NCBI RefSeq assembly: GCF_002845275.2
Contig: NZ_CP088149.1
Location: 5,214,001-5,278,000, forward strand
DNA length: 64,000 nucleotides
Direction: 5' to 3'
Origin: Pseudomonas sp. S06B 330
GTDB taxonomy: Bacteria; Pseudomonadota; Gammaproteobacteria; Pseudomonadales; Pseudomonadaceae
Below are positions 40,987 through 50,277 of this stretch, one piece after another (within the stretch, counting starts at the first letter, position 1; each line of letters begins with the position of its first letter). The position numbers and the translations under genes were made by a program. The notes under the pieces are model-generated. The model made no database searches and was not told the DNA's origin. It saw only the letters and a list, made by a program, of their open reading frames with translations.

Positions 40987-41457
40987 CTATTTGAATTCCA
41001 AGGCCAGAGCGGCACACCAGGCTACGCCACGTGCCCCCTGCGGCGACAGGTTCAGCGAACGACCGCTCGCCTGGGGGCTTATGGTAATGGTCAGGTCGGG
41101 CTTTGGCAAAACACCCGCACCCTTTTGGGGCCATTCGAACAGGCACAACGCGTCATCTTCGAAGTAATCGCGAATACCCAAGAACTCCAGCTCCTCTGGA
41201 TCGACCAAGCGATAGAGATCGAAGTGAAACGCACGAATATCGCCGATTTCATAAGGTTCAACCACTGTAAAGGTAGGGCTTTTTACCGCTCCGGTATGCC
41301 CAAGACCGCGAATGATGCCGCGCGACAAGGTGGTTTTACCTGCGCCCAGGTCCCCTTCCAGAAAAATCACGCCGTGACCTTTGGTCACTTCGGCAATACG
41401 GTGACCGAAACGGACCATGGCCTCTTCGTCGGCCAAAAACAGGGTTACACCTGACAC
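40987..41457 (-). CDS. tsaE: tRNA threonylcarbamoyladenosine biosynthesis ATPase TsaE
   Basis: 156 residues. The Walker A is GDLGAGKTTLSRG, and FHFDLYRL is typical. It supports TsaB/TsaD in making t6A37 on ANN-decoding tRNAs. It overlaps the preceding nnrD gene by 13 nt and lies 3 bp before amiB, so all are one transcript. Confidence 0.95.
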   Translation of the reverse strand: MSGVTLFLADEEAMVRFGHRIAEVTKGHGVIFLEGDLGAGKTTLSRGIIRGLGHTGAVKSPTFTVVEPYEIGDIRAFHFDLYRLVDPEELEFLGIRDYFEDDALCLFEWPQKGAGVLPKPDLTITISPQASGRSLNLSPQGARGVAWCAALALEFK

Positions 41458-42305
41458 GCTGAATGCTCCTCCAATAAATGACGAATCGCTGGCACCAGAT
41501 CACTGGCCGCCAGCCCACGACCTTGCATACCCTGCCGCTCTCCGGCGCAGGCATGCAACCAGACGCCCAGACAGGCCGCGTCCCAGCTCGACAACCCCTG
41601 AGCCAGCAGCGCCCCCAGCACCCCACTGAGTACGTCGCCCAGGCCCGCACCCGCCATAGCCGGGTGCCCACGCTCGCACAAGGCAAGCTGCCCGGCCGGA
41701 TCAGCCACCAGGGTACCCGCACCCTTGAGCACACATACGACTGCGTATTTACGCGCGAGTTTGCGCGCTGCTCCCGCACGATCAGCCTGGACCGCCTCGG
41801 TGGAGATCCCCAGCAACCGTGCGGCCTCTCCTGGGTGCGGGGTAATGATCGAGCCGCCTGCCAGCGCCAACGGCGCCCGTGCCAGCAGATTCAACGCATC
41901 GGCGTCCCACACCTGCGCCAGCCGCGCATTGGCAACCGCCGACAGTAAGCTACGCCCCCAGGCCGCCTGGCCAAGGCCTGGACCGACTACCACTACCGAG
42001 GCTCGCTCGAGGGGCGTCATTAATTGGTTAGCCGAATGCACGCCCAGGCACATCACCTCCGGCAGCCGCGCCAAAGCAGCGGCGACCTGCTCGCTGCGCG
42101 TGGCCAGCGAGACCAGCCCGGCACCACAGCGCAACGTGGCCTCAGCACTGAGCAGAACGGCCCCGCCGGTGCCGCGATCACCGCCGACCACCAAGACATG
42201 GCCAAAATCGCCCTTTTGCGCCGTAATCTGGCGCGGCGCAAGTGGCGTCAGGGTGACGCTGCTGATGATCTGCGGTGCGTTTGCAGGGTGTTTGGTCTGA
42301 GGCAT
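41445..42305 (-). CDS. nnrD: ADP/ATP-dependent (S)-NAD(P)H-hydrate dehydratase
   Basis: 286 residues, corresponding to the C-terminal kinase-like domain of the fused Nnr protein. HVLVVGGDRGTGGAVLLSAE is the ribokinase-like N-terminus, ITPHPGEAARLLG the substrate site, and AGAGLGDVLSGVLGALLAQG holds the catalytic GxGD. It repairs hydrated NAD(P)H. The NnrE epimerase half (YjeF_N) is not attached and not seen nearby. It is divergent from queG and first in the nnrD-tsaE-amiB-mutL-miaA-hfq run. Confidence 0.92.
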   Translation of the reverse strand: MPQTKHPANAPQIISSVTLTPLAPRQITAQKGDFGHVLVVGGDRGTGGAVLLSAEATLRCGAGLVSLATRSEQVAAALARLPEVMCLGVHSANQLMTPLERASVVVVGPGLGQAAWGRSLLSAVANARLAQVWDADALNLLARAPLALAGGSIITPHPGEAARLLGISTEAVQADRAGAARKLARKYAVVCVLKGAGTLVADPAGQLALCERGHPAMAGAGLGDVLSGVLGALLAQGLSSWDAACLGVWLHACAGERQGMQGRGLAASDLVPAIRHLLEEHSACQV

Positions 42306-42368
42306 GGGTCAAAGGCTCCGATGTCTGGCAGAATTATACGCACCTGAGTCCGTATTGCCCTATTTCCC

Positions 42369-43466
42369 ATGTCTGCTGCCACTCCCGATCTTCCCGCACT
42401 GGCCCAATCGATCAAAGACTGGGGTAAAGCGCTCGGCTTTGCCCATGTCGGCATCGCCGGGGTGGATCTGGCTGAGCACGAACAGCACCTGGAGCGCTGG
42501 CTCGAAGCCGGCTATCACGGCGAAATGGATTACATGGGTGCCCATGGCAGCAAGCGCTCGCACCCCGACCAATTGGTGCCGGGAACCCTGCGTGTGGTCT
42601 CGCTGCGCATGGACTATCTGCCGGGCGACACACGCATGGCCCAGCAACTGGCCCATCCGGAAAAAGCCTATATCTCCCGTTATGCCCTGGGCCGTGACTA
42701 TCACAAGCTGATTCGCAAACGCGTGCAGCACTTGGCTGAGCGCATTCAGAAAGACATTGGCCCATTCGGTTTTCGGGCCTTCGTCGACAGCGCCCCGGTC
42801 CTGGAGAAAGCCATTGCCGAGCAGGCCGGGTTGGGCTGGATTGGCAAAAACACCCTGCTGCTCAACCGCAAGGCCGGCAGCTACTTCTTTCTCGCCGAGC
42901 TATTTGTCGACATTCCGCTGCCGGTCGATCCGCCGCAGGCCAGTGAGCATTGCGGTCGTTGCAGTGCCTGTCTGGACATCTGCCCGACCCAGGCCTTTGT
43001 CGGTCCATATGTACTAGACGCCAGGCGCTGCATCTCGTACCTGACAATCGAGCTGAAAAGCACCATCCCTGAAGAACTGCGACCCCTGATCGGCAACCGC
43101 GTATTCGGCTGTGATGACTGCCAGATCGTCTGCCCCTGGAACCGCTTCGCCCGGCCGACCGCCGAGAGTGACTTCAAACCCCGGCACAACCTCGATAGCG
43201 CGGAGTTGGCCGTGCTGTTCATGTGGGACGAGCAGACCTTCCTCGACAGTACCGAAGGCTCACCGTTAAGGCGTGCCGGGTATGAACGCTGGCTGCGCAA
43301 TCTGGCGGTGGGATTGGGCAACGCGCCTTCGACCATACCGGTATTGGAGGCGCTGAAGGCGCGCCAGGATCATCCGTCGGAGCTGGTGCGCGAACATGTG
43401 CAGTGGGCGCTGGGGCAGCATGCGATGAAAGCAGCGGCATGCGCGAAGCCCCAAACGTCTAGCTGA
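42369..43466 (+). CDS. queG: Epoxyqueuosine reductase
   Basis: 365 residues. The cobalamin-binding DUF1730-like N-terminus (YHGEMDYMGAHGSKRSHPDQ) is followed by a central region with GWIGKNTLL. The two [4Fe-4S] cluster motifs are CGRCSACLDICPT and CDDCQIVCPWN. A C-terminal HEAT-like tail completes it. It performs the last step of queuosine synthesis on tRNA. It is divergent from nnrD, as in P. aeruginosa. Confidence 0.96.
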   Translation: MSAATPDLPALAQSIKDWGKALGFAHVGIAGVDLAEHEQHLERWLEAGYHGEMDYMGAHGSKRSHPDQLVPGTLRVVSLRMDYLPGDTRMAQQLAHPEKAYISRYALGRDYHKLIRKRVQHLAERIQKDIGPFGFRAFVDSAPVLEKAIAEQAGLGWIGKNTLLLNRKAGSYFFLAELFVDIPLPVDPPQASEHCGRCSACLDICPTQAFVGPYVLDARRCISYLTIELKSTIPEELRPLIGNRVFGCDDCQIVCPWNRFARPTAESDFKPRHNLDSAELAVLFMWDEQTFLDSTEGSPLRRAGYERWLRNLAVGLGNAPSTIPVLEALKARQDHPSELVREHVQWALGQHAMKAAACAKPQTSS

Positions 43467-43505
43467 TCCCCGCAACTTGCAGCTTACAGCTTGCCGCTCA
43501 ACACT

Positions 43506-44117
43506 TCAGTGCTCATCGTTGTAATGAAACTTGGGCATTTCCCAGTGAAAGCGAATGGCCAACAAGCGCAGCAGCAAACCACCAAACAAGGTCAACAGGA
43601 TCGCCTGCTCGCTGGGCACATTGAAGTAAACACACCCCAGATAGAACCAAGCGGCCGCAAACGACACGCTCGCATACAGCTCACGGCGGAAGATCAGCGG
43701 AATATCATTGCAGAAGATGTCACGCAAAATACCGCCAAACACCCCGGTGATCACCCCGCTGATCGACGCCACCAGCATGCCCTGCCCCATTTCCAGTGCC
43801 GTCATGCAACCAATCAGGGTAAAGGCCACCAGCCCCAAGGCATCGAGCACCAGGAACAATGAGCGCAGGTGACGCATCAAGGGTGCGATGAAGATGGTCA
43901 TCAGTGCAGCAAAACTGGTCAGCACCAGGTACTCCGGGTGCTTTACCCAGGTCAGCGGGTAATGCCCCAGCAACACATCGCGCACCGAGCCACCACCCAA
44001 CGCAGTGATGCAGGCGATCAACACCACGCCGAACCAGTCCATGCCGCGGCGCCCGGCAGACAGCGCGCCAGTCATGGCTTCAGCGGTGATTGCAATGAGA
44101 TAGAGCATCAACAACAT
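43506..44117 (-). CDS. Trimeric intracellular cation (TRIC)-like channel protein, UPF0126
   Basis: 203 residues with about seven membrane helices in two homologous halves. Each half carries the glycine-rich repeat: ALGGGSVRDVLLGHYPL and GVFGGILRDIFCNDIPL. Bacterial TRIC proteins conduct K+ (or Na+) across the inner membrane. It is a single gene, convergent with queG. Confidence 0.88.
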   Translation of the reverse strand: MLLMLYLIAITAEAMTGALSAGRRGMDWFGVVLIACITALGGGSVRDVLLGHYPLTWVKHPEYLVLTSFAALMTIFIAPLMRHLRSLFLVLDALGLVAFTLIGCMTALEMGQGMLVASISGVITGVFGGILRDIFCNDIPLIFRRELYASVSFAAAWFYLGCVYFNVPSEQAILLTLFGGLLLRLLAIRFHWEMPKFHYNDEH

Positions 44118-44178
44118 AGCGCAGATCCGTGCAAGGGGGCGCGCAGTCTAACCAGTTGCCTCAAGCACCAAAAGGGGG

Positions 44179-44211
44179 CGCCGCACGGATTGTCTGTACA
44201 AGCGTGCGGCG
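44179..44211 (-). terminator. Hairpin after orn
   Basis: CGCCGCACG and CGTGCGGCG form a 9-bp stem with a 15-nt loop, 7 bp after the orn stop. On the minus strand it is followed by CCCCCTTTTGG, so termination is plausible but the T-run is short. Confidence 0.5.
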
Positions 44212-44217
44212 GCGCGA

Positions 44218-44760
44218 TCAAAACTTGATGAAGTGCTCGCGATAGTGACGCAGTTCGTTGATCGATTCGCGAATGTCGTCCAGCGCCAGGTGCGTGCCGC
44301 CTTTCTTGAAACTGTCACGCACCTCTGGCGCCCAGCGCGCGGCCAGCTCTTTGAGCGTGGAGACATCGAGGTTGCGATAGTGGAAGTAGTTTTCCAGGCC
44401 ACGCATGTGGCGATAGAGGAAGCGGCGATCCTGGCAGATACTGTTGCCACAGATCGGCGACTTGCCTTTTGGCACCCACTGCTCAAGGAAGGCAATGGTC
44501 TGCGCCTCGGCTTCGGCCATGCTGACCTTGCTGTCCTTGACCCGCTGGGTCAGGCCGGAGGCACCATGGGTACGGGTGTTCCACTCGTCCATACGCGCCA
44601 GCACCTCGTCACTGTGGTGAATGGCGATCACCGGGCCTTCGGCCAGGGTGTTGAGATCGCTGTCAGTGACAATGGTGGCCATTTCGATGATGACGTCATG
44701 ATCCGGATCCAGACCGGTCATTTCCAGGTCGATCCAGATCAGGTTCTGTGGGTTCTGCAT
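44218..44760 (-). CDS. orn: Oligoribonuclease
   Basis: 180 residues, a DEDDh exonuclease. [20 protein letters not shown] holds the first Asp-Glu pair, [15 protein letters not shown] the middle motif, and [11 protein letters not shown] the final His/Asp. It degrades 2-mers such as pGpG and closes the c-di-GMP breakdown route. It is divergent from rsgA. Confidence 0.98.
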   Translation of the reverse strand: MQNPQNLIWIDLEMTGLDPDHDVIIEMATIVTDSDLNTLAEGPVIAIHHSDEVLARMDEWNTRTHGASGLTQRVKDSKVSMAEAEAQTIAFLEQWVPKGKSPICGNSICQDRRFLYRHMRGLENYFHYRNLDVSTLKELAARWAPEVRDSFKKGGTHLALDDIRESINELRHYREHFIKF

Positions 44761-44851
44761 GATTCTGCTCCTCGGTAGGTGCGCAGTTTAGCCTAGTGGA
44801 GCGTGCTAAACTCCTCGCCGTTTAATAATGCATGCCGAACACGGAACCTTC

Positions 44852-45883
44852 ATGGCCAAACGCCAGCTCAATCGCCGCCAAAATTGGCGGATCGAAAAAA
44901 TCCAGGGTGAACGCGCTGCTCGCGCCGCCAAACGCGAACAACAGACCCTGAAGGAGCTCGAAGGCGGTGACCTGGGCCCGGAACAACTCGGCCTGGTGAT
45001 CGCCCACTTTGGCGTGCAGGTCGAAGTCGAGGCACAGGACGGCGATGACGCCGGCCAGGTGTTCCGCTGCCACTTGCGCGCCAATCTGCCAGCGCTGGTA
45101 ACCGGCGACCGCGTCGTCTGGCGCTCAGGCAACCAGGGTATCGGTGTCATCGTCGCGCAAATGCCGCGCCATACCGAACTGTGCCGACCCGACAGTCGTG
45201 GCCAGCTCAAGCCGGTAGCGGCCAACGTCGACCTGATCGTTATCGTCTTCGCCCCGGCACCAGAACCCCACGCCAACCTGATCGACCGCTACCTGGTAGC
45301 CGCCGAACACGCCGGCATTCGTCCGCTGCTGCTGCTGAACAAGGCCGACCTGATCAACGAGCAGAACGCCCCGGCGCTCAATGCCCTGTTGGCGGTGTAC
45401 AGGCAGTTGGGCTATCCGCTGCTGGAGGTTTCGGCCCATCACGGTGATGGCATGCAGCAGTTGCAGAAGCAGCTGGACGGACACATCAGTGTGTTCGTCG
45501 GCCAGTCCGGGGTCGGCAAGTCGTCGCTGGTCAATAGCCTGCTGCCTGAGGTGCAGACCCGGGTAGGCGATCTGTCCGAGTGGTCCGGTCAAGGCACCCA
45601 CACCACCACGACCGCGCGCCTCTACCACTTCCCGGGTGGCGGTGAGCTGATCGACTCCCCCGGAATTCGCGAGTTCGGCCTCGGTCACGTCAGCCGCGCC
45701 GATGTCGAAGCCGGCTTCATCGAGTTCAACGATCTGCTCGGCACCTGCCGCTTTCGTGACTGCAAACACGACCGCGAGCCCGGTTGCGCCCTGCTCAAGG
45801 CCCTGGAAGACGGCCGTGTCCAGCAACAGCGGATGAACAGCTATCGCTCGATCATCGCCAGCCTGCCTCAAGACAGTTACTGA
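44852..45883 (+). CDS. rsgA: Ribosome biogenesis GTPase RsgA
   Basis: 343 residues from [16 protein letters not shown]. After the OB fold comes the circularly permuted GTPase with NKADL (G4), [10 protein letters not shown] (G1) and [10 protein letters not shown] (G3). The zinc-binding Cys/His cluster [14 protein letters not shown] ends it. RsgA checks late 30S maturation. A stable hairpin (TGAGGCTC/GAGCCTCA) follows the stop. Confidence 0.96.
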   Translation: MAKRQLNRRQNWRIEKIQGERAARAAKREQQTLKELEGGDLGPEQLGLVIAHFGVQVEVEAQDGDDAGQVFRCHLRANLPALVTGDRVVWRSGNQGIGVIVAQMPRHTELCRPDSRGQLKPVAANVDLIVIVFAPAPEPHANLIDRYLVAAEHAGIRPLLLLNKADLINEQNAPALNALLAVYRQLGYPLLEVSAHHGDGMQQLQKQLDGHISVFVGQSGVGKSSLVNSLLPEVQTRVGDLSEWSGQGTHTTTTARLYHFPGGGELIDSPGIREFGLGHVSRADVEAGFIEFNDLLGTCRFRDCKHDREPGCALLKALEDGRVQQQRMNSYRSIIASLPQDSY

Positions 45884-45892
45884 CCTGCCACC

Positions 45893-45913
45893 TGAGGCTC
45901 GCAACGAGCCTCA
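45893..45913 (+). terminator. Hairpin after rsgA
   Basis: TGAGGCTC-GCAAC-GAGCCTCA, 8-bp stem, 9 bp after the stop. Only a weak T stretch follows (TCACTCTTGG). Confidence 0.45.
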
Positions 45914-46084
45914 TCACTCTTGGCTGTAAGACAAGTCCGCAGGAAAATTTACCATCCAATGTAGGGATCTTCTTTATTGCAAGTGGTCCCTTGCCGCGAT
46001 AGCAGCTTTCATTGATTGTCACCTTTCAGGTTCGCCATGACGAGGCGAACCCTCTCCATGCTGTGAGTATGAAAGGAATCAACA

Positions 46085-46144
46085 ATGACAATTCGATCCT
46101 TACGTATCAATTGCACCACCTGCGTACCAGGAGGGCTCGCCTGA
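46085..46144 (+). CDS. 19-codon leader ORF coupled to the TIR gene
   Basis: ATG ACA ATT CGA ... GCC TGA encodes MTIRSLRINCTTCVPGGLA. Its stop overlaps the next start in TGATG. AAAGGA stands 7 nt before the start. The ribosome site of the TIR gene (AGGAGGG) lies inside this frame, so translation of the leader would sweep ribosomes onto the next start. It contains a CTTC motif. No known homology was recognised. Confidence 0.4.
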   Translation: MTIRSLRINCTTCVPGGLA

Positions 46145-46626
46145 TGCCTGTTGTTATCAGCTATCGCCACCAGGAACGCCTGGATGCCTTTATTATCAAC
46201 GAGCGCCTGAAACTCGAAGGCATAGACACCCACCTGGATCTGTTCGATGGCAGCGCCGGACAAACAGCCGACGACATTACCGGGTTGGTGTGTCGCAACG
46301 TCAGCGGCTGTACCCACTTGATCACCGTCCTGTCCCAGGAAAATGCCGACACCTGGTGGACTCCGTTCCAGCTGGGCGCCGCTACGCTCAGCAATCGCCG
46401 TATTGCATTGTTCCAATGCACGGACAGCGTACTACCTGATTACCTGGAGAAGTGGCCGATAATGCGCTTACGCGAACATATCGATTTGTTCGTGCTCGCC
46501 TACCACGATGAACAGACCTTCAAGCGCTCGATAGACAACGAAGGTGCTGACGCCGATGCCATCAACCGCGTAAATGCCGACTTCTTCCACGCCGATCTGA
46601 AGGCCAAGATTCGTCGCGGCTTCTGA
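46144..46626 (+). CDS. Small TIR-fold protein
   Basis: 160 residues. MPVVISYRHQERLDAFIINE is the TIR box 1 strand and helix, followed by LEGIDTHLDLFDG, then CTHLITVLSQENADTWWTPF and QLGAATLSNRRIALFQC, the strand-helix-strand of a TIR or TIR-like domain. In NADase TIRs the helix after Trp normally carries a catalytic Glu (W..xE); here that place is Gln76. The domain fills the whole protein; no membrane or coiled-coil part is attached. AGGAGGG with a 9-nt spacer supports the start at 46144. Neighbours are housekeeping genes, with no Thoeris or other defence partner. Confidence 0.7.
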   Translation: MPVVISYRHQERLDAFIINERLKLEGIDTHLDLFDGSAGQTADDITGLVCRNVSGCTHLITVLSQENADTWWTPFQLGAATLSNRRIALFQCTDSVLPDYLEKWPIMRLREHIDLFVLAYHDEQTFKRSIDNEGADADAINRVNADFFHADLKAKIRRGF

Positions 46627-46640
46627 GCGTCGCAAAACGA

Positions 46641-46674
46641 CAACGCCCGTGTGCATTGCTGCACACGGGCGTTG
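46641..46674. terminator. Terminator between the TIR gene and motB
   Basis: CAACGCCCGTGTGCA-TTGC-TGCACACGGGCGTTG, a perfect 15-bp stem. The minus-strand side continues TCGTTTTGC. It serves the two convergent genes. Confidence 0.8.
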
Positions 46675-46690
46675 TGATCACAGCACAGGA

Positions 46691-47710
46691 TTACTCCTTG
46701 CTTTCATCCATCTTCAACACACCGTCCTCGAAGATGTTCAGCTTCTGGCGCAGTTCACGCGGCTGCATCGGCTCAGGCTCGGTCGCAGCGGCCGGCGCAG
46801 GCGTCGGCGCCTCAGCGCCAGGTGCAGTGCCTTCAGGAGTAGCAGGTGCGGGTGGCTGCGTCTGCTCACCTTCCAGCGTGCGCTGGGCTTTCTTGGTCAG
46901 GACAATTATGTCGATACGCCGGTTTACCGGATTGAGCGGGTTGGCCCGGTCGAACAGTGATGACGAGGCATAGCCAACCACTCGTGCCACCTGAGCATCC
47001 GGGTAGCCACCTGCAACCAGGGCCCGACGCGCAGCGTTAGCACGGTTGGCCGACAGCTCCCAGTTACCAAAGTCCCCCGTGCCCGCATACGGCTTGGCAT
47101 CGGTATGACCACTGATACTGATCTTGTTCGGCACCGCCTTGATGGTATCGGCCATGGCCAGCAGGATATCTTCGAAGTACGGCTGGAGACGGGCGCTGCC
47201 CAGGTCAAACATTGGCCGGTTCTCAGCATCCATGATCTGGATACGCAGGCCATCCTGGGTGATTTCGAAGAGGATCTGGTCCTTGAATTTCTGCAGTTGC
47301 GGGTTTTCTTCGACCTTGTTCTGCAGTTCCTGCAACAGCAGCTCCAGACGCTCGCGCTCAACCTGCTCGGCCATGCTCTCAACCTTGTCCTGATCCAGCT
47401 GAATACTGGTATCCGGAGTTGGCTCGGACTTCTCTTCCGGGTTGATGGTCTTTTCCGGAGCGAGTTTCGGTGAACCCCCGAGGTCGATAACGTAAGGCGT
47501 ACCGCTTTCGGAAAAACCGATCGGGTCCTTGAAGTACCCGGCGATGGCGATTTTCTGTTCCGGTGTCGCCGTGGACAGCAGCCAGAGCACCAGGAAGAAC
47601 GCCATCATTGCCGTGGCAAAGTCGGCAAAGGCGATCTTCCAGGCACCACCGTGGTGGCCGTCGCCATAGCGTTTTACGCGCTTGACGATAATGGGCTGGT
47701 TGTTTTCCAT
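46691..47710 (-). CDS. motB: Flagellar motor protein MotB
   Basis: 339 residues. The N-terminal cytoplasmic segment (YGDGHHGGAWKIAFADFATA) leads into one membrane helix, MMAFFLVLWLLSTAT. A linker and an OmpA-like peptidoglycan-binding domain (ISISGHTDAKPYAGTGDFGN) follow, then a Pro/Ala/Glu-rich tail. It anchors the proton-driven stator. The conserved Asp near the start of the helix (FADFATAMMAF) is the proton carrier. It follows motA after 3 bp. Confidence 0.96.
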   Translation of the reverse strand: MENNQPIIVKRVKRYGDGHHGGAWKIAFADFATAMMAFFLVLWLLSTATPEQKIAIAGYFKDPIGFSESGTPYVIDLGGSPKLAPEKTINPEEKSEPTPDTSIQLDQDKVESMAEQVERERLELLLQELQNKVEENPQLQKFKDQILFEITQDGLRIQIMDAENRPMFDLGSARLQPYFEDILLAMADTIKAVPNKISISGHTDAKPYAGTGDFGNWELSANRANAARRALVAGGYPDAQVARVVGYASSSLFDRANPLNPVNRRIDIIVLTKKAQRTLEGEQTQPPAPATPEGTAPGAEAPTPAPAAATEPEPMQPRELRQKLNIFEDGVLKMDESKE

Positions 47711-47713
47711 GAC

Positions 47714-48565
47714 TTAGCGACCGCGAACCGCTTGTTCCAGCTCGGCGAAGCTCGGGCGATGCGCTGGAAACAGCACCTTGCGCCCGAATTCCACAGCCAG
47801 CGACGGCGGCATGCCGGAAGCCGAGGCCACCAGCGAAGCCTTGATGGCTTCGTAGACGTTGAGTTCTTCTCGAGCATCCTGACGCAAGGCAGTGGCCAGC
47901 GGCCCGAAGAAGCCGTAGGCGGCGAGAATACCGAAGAAGGTACCGACCAGCGCCGCACCGACGTGCAAACCGATGGACTTCTGGTCACCGTCGCCCAGCG
48001 AAGCCATGGTCACCACGATCCCCAGTACCGCGGCAACGATACCGAAGCCTGGCATGCCGTCGGCAATGCCGGTCACGGCATGGGACGGATGCTCAAGCTC
48101 TTCCTTCATGCTCAGCAGTTCCATGTCGAACAGGCCTTCAAGCTCATGCGGTGCCATGTTGCCGGTGGACATGATGCGCAGGTAGTCACAGATGAAAGCG
48201 GTCATGCGCTCATCACCCAGTACTGCAGGGTACTTGGCAAAAATCGGGCTGGAAGCGGCGTCTTCGATATCGGCTTCGATCGCCATCATGCCTTCGCGCC
48301 GGCTCTTGTTGAGGATCTCGTAGACCAGCCCGAGCACCTCGATGTAGAAGGTGTGGGTAAAGCGCGTACCAAACATCTTCAGCGACTTTTTGATTACATG
48401 CATGGTCATGTAACCAGGGTTCGCCTGGAGGAACGCACCAAAGGCCGCGCCACCGATGATCAGCACCTCGAAGGGCTGAATCAGTGCCGCAATTTTACCG
48501 TGGGATAGAACATATCCGCCGAGCACACTCGCGAATACGACGATGATGCCGATAATTTTAGCCAT
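47714..48565 (-). CDS. motA: Flagellar motor protein MotA
   Basis: 283 residues with four membrane helices: KIIGIIVVFASVLGGYVLSH, EVLIIGGAAFGAFLQA, and two near 170-220 (GFGIVAAVLGIVVTMASLG; VGAALVGTFFGILAAYGF). The cytoplasmic loop between helices 2 and 3 interacts with FliG. It forms the 5:2 stator with MotB. Confidence 0.96.
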   Translation of the reverse strand: MAKIIGIIVVFASVLGGYVLSHGKIAALIQPFEVLIIGGAAFGAFLQANPGYMTMHVIKKSLKMFGTRFTHTFYIEVLGLVYEILNKSRREGMMAIEADIEDAASSPIFAKYPAVLGDERMTAFICDYLRIMSTGNMAPHELEGLFDMELLSMKEELEHPSHAVTGIADGMPGFGIVAAVLGIVVTMASLGDGDQKSIGLHVGAALVGTFFGILAAYGFFGPLATALRQDAREELNVYEAIKASLVASASGMPPSLAVEFGRKVLFPAHRPSFAELEQAVRGR

Positions 48566-48694
48566 AGATAGAAAGCACTTACTGTCGTGGTCAGGGTCGT
48601 GAGCGGAAGTTAATAAAACTCTTCTTCTACTTATCGGCAGATCTGCGCCAGACTATAGTCAGTCAAGGCGAAAAGCCAGTTCGGCCCCTCCAGC

Positions 48695-50230
48695 ATGCCT
48701 ATTGAAACCATCGTGCCAGAACAAACACCTAAAACACTCGATGCCTGGGTCAAGCTGCTCGACAGCGTTCGACTACCGATTCCACAGACCAGTTACGAGC
48801 AGGTAAAAACTGCGATCGCCGACAGTCGCCGATCGCTGCGGGACATCGCCGAGTTGATGCAGGACAGCCCAGCTTTGGTGCTCAGCGTGATGCGCGAAGC
48901 CAACCATCACACCAACACCAGCCTTGGCGAACCCGCTGAAAGCCTGGAGATCGCCCTCAATCGCTTGGGCCTGGCGCGAACCGCTGAATTGCTGGAACGT
49001 CTACCAGCGTTGGCTGAAGACGATATCGCCCTGACCTTGCGCCAACTGCAGATGGTCAGCCAGCATGCCAGCCAACAAGCTAACGGCCTGTTCGCCAGCC
49101 GTCTGGCACGACTCTGGCAGGAAATTCACTGGGGCAGTCTTTTGTTTCTATCGCCGCTGTGGCCACTGGCCCTGACGTTTCCCAAGCTACTTGAAGCATG
49201 GGAGCTACGGGTTGTGCACAAGGGCGAATCCGCAACGCAAGTGGAGCTGGAGCTGTTTGGGGTGCGGGTGCTTAGCCTGTGCAAAGCTCTCGCCGAACAC
49301 TGGCGTCTGCCAGAGTGGGTCACCCGTGGCTATCACCTGCTGCAGGATGAACGCCGTTTGCTGGCCAAGGCCTTGCTCATCGCCCGTGACCCGAACAGCC
49401 TGCACCAACAACAACAGTTGGATGACCAGCCAAATCTACGCCGCTGGTTCAACCAACCCGCCAACACCGTGTTGCTGGCCAACGGCTTGGCCCTGGCGGC
49501 ACAAGTCGGCTGGACCAACCCTCATGTACGGCGCTGGCAGTTGCTCACCAGCCTGTACCTGCAAACGTCATTGGATGACGTTCAGCAATGGGTGCACCAA
49601 CAAGCGGTCACCAGCGCCCGCCATCATGCCAACCATGGCCTGTTTCACCCAGCCGAAGCGCTGCTCTGGCCTTGGAATCAGCGCCGCTTGCACAAGGGGC
49701 AGATGGCACCGCCCCCGCCTTCGGCCCAGGCCTTGGGAGCATGGCGAAAACGCTGTGCTGAACTGCTGGTCGAGCCCAGCCCGTTCAGCAACGCCATCCA
49801 CCTGACGACCCTGGCCCGCGAAGCGCTGGTAGCCTGTGGCATGCAGCGTCTGATGTTGCTGATGGCCGACAAGACCCTGACCCAGCTGCGCGCTCATCAG
49901 ATTGCCGGATTGCCAGCAGAAGCGGCCAGCCTGGTGCTGCCCATCGAGCAGAGCAAGTTGCTGCAACGTCTAATGAGCAGCGCCGCGCAACTACGGTTGA
50001 CGCCAGAGAATCACACGCAATTCGCGGCACTGTTGCCGGCCCACCTGCGCAGCTTGTTTCGCAGCGAACACCTGCTGCTGCGCTCACTGTCGAGCAATGG
50101 TCGCGTGGTGATGCTGCTGGTCGCTGACCAGGGTGGAAAGCCACTGGCCGATATCAGCGTGCAGGCCTTTGGCAAAACCGCGCAATGTATCGAACGGGCC
50201 CTGACCGCCTTCAGCAACCGCAGTGCCTGA
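48695..50230 (+). CDS. HDOD-domain protein
   Basis: 511 residues. The N-terminal half (about 18-290) is an HDOD-type helical bundle (LLDSVRLPIPQTSYEQVKTA; LRDIAELMQDSPALVLSVMR), an HD-related fold without the metal-binding His-Asp pair. The C-terminal half (about 330-505) resembles a GAF-like or effector domain by pattern only. It is divergent from motAB, so a motility or signalling role is possible. No catalytic motif is visible. Confidence 0.82.
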   Translation: MPIETIVPEQTPKTLDAWVKLLDSVRLPIPQTSYEQVKTAIADSRRSLRDIAELMQDSPALVLSVMREANHHTNTSLGEPAESLEIALNRLGLARTAELLERLPALAEDDIALTLRQLQMVSQHASQQANGLFASRLARLWQEIHWGSLLFLSPLWPLALTFPKLLEAWELRVVHKGESATQVELELFGVRVLSLCKALAEHWRLPEWVTRGYHLLQDERRLLAKALLIARDPNSLHQQQQLDDQPNLRRWFNQPANTVLLANGLALAAQVGWTNPHVRRWQLLTSLYLQTSLDDVQQWVHQQAVTSARHHANHGLFHPAEALLWPWNQRRLHKGQMAPPPPSAQALGAWRKRCAELLVEPSPFSNAIHLTTLAREALVACGMQRLMLLMADKTLTQLRAHQIAGLPAEAASLVLPIEQSKLLQRLMSSAAQLRLTPENHTQFAALLPAHLRSLFRSEHLLLRSLSSNGRVVMLLVADQGGKPLADISVQAFGKTAQCIERALTAFSNRSA

Positions 50231-50277
50231 CCCATGCGCTACAATCGCCCCCCTCTGTTCCGCTCTGGAGACTCTGG

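Noticed and set aside
46144..46626. TIR gene as part of a Thoeris or similar anti-phage system
   Set aside because: No ThsA-like, SIR2 or other effector gene next to it; flanks are rsgA and motB.
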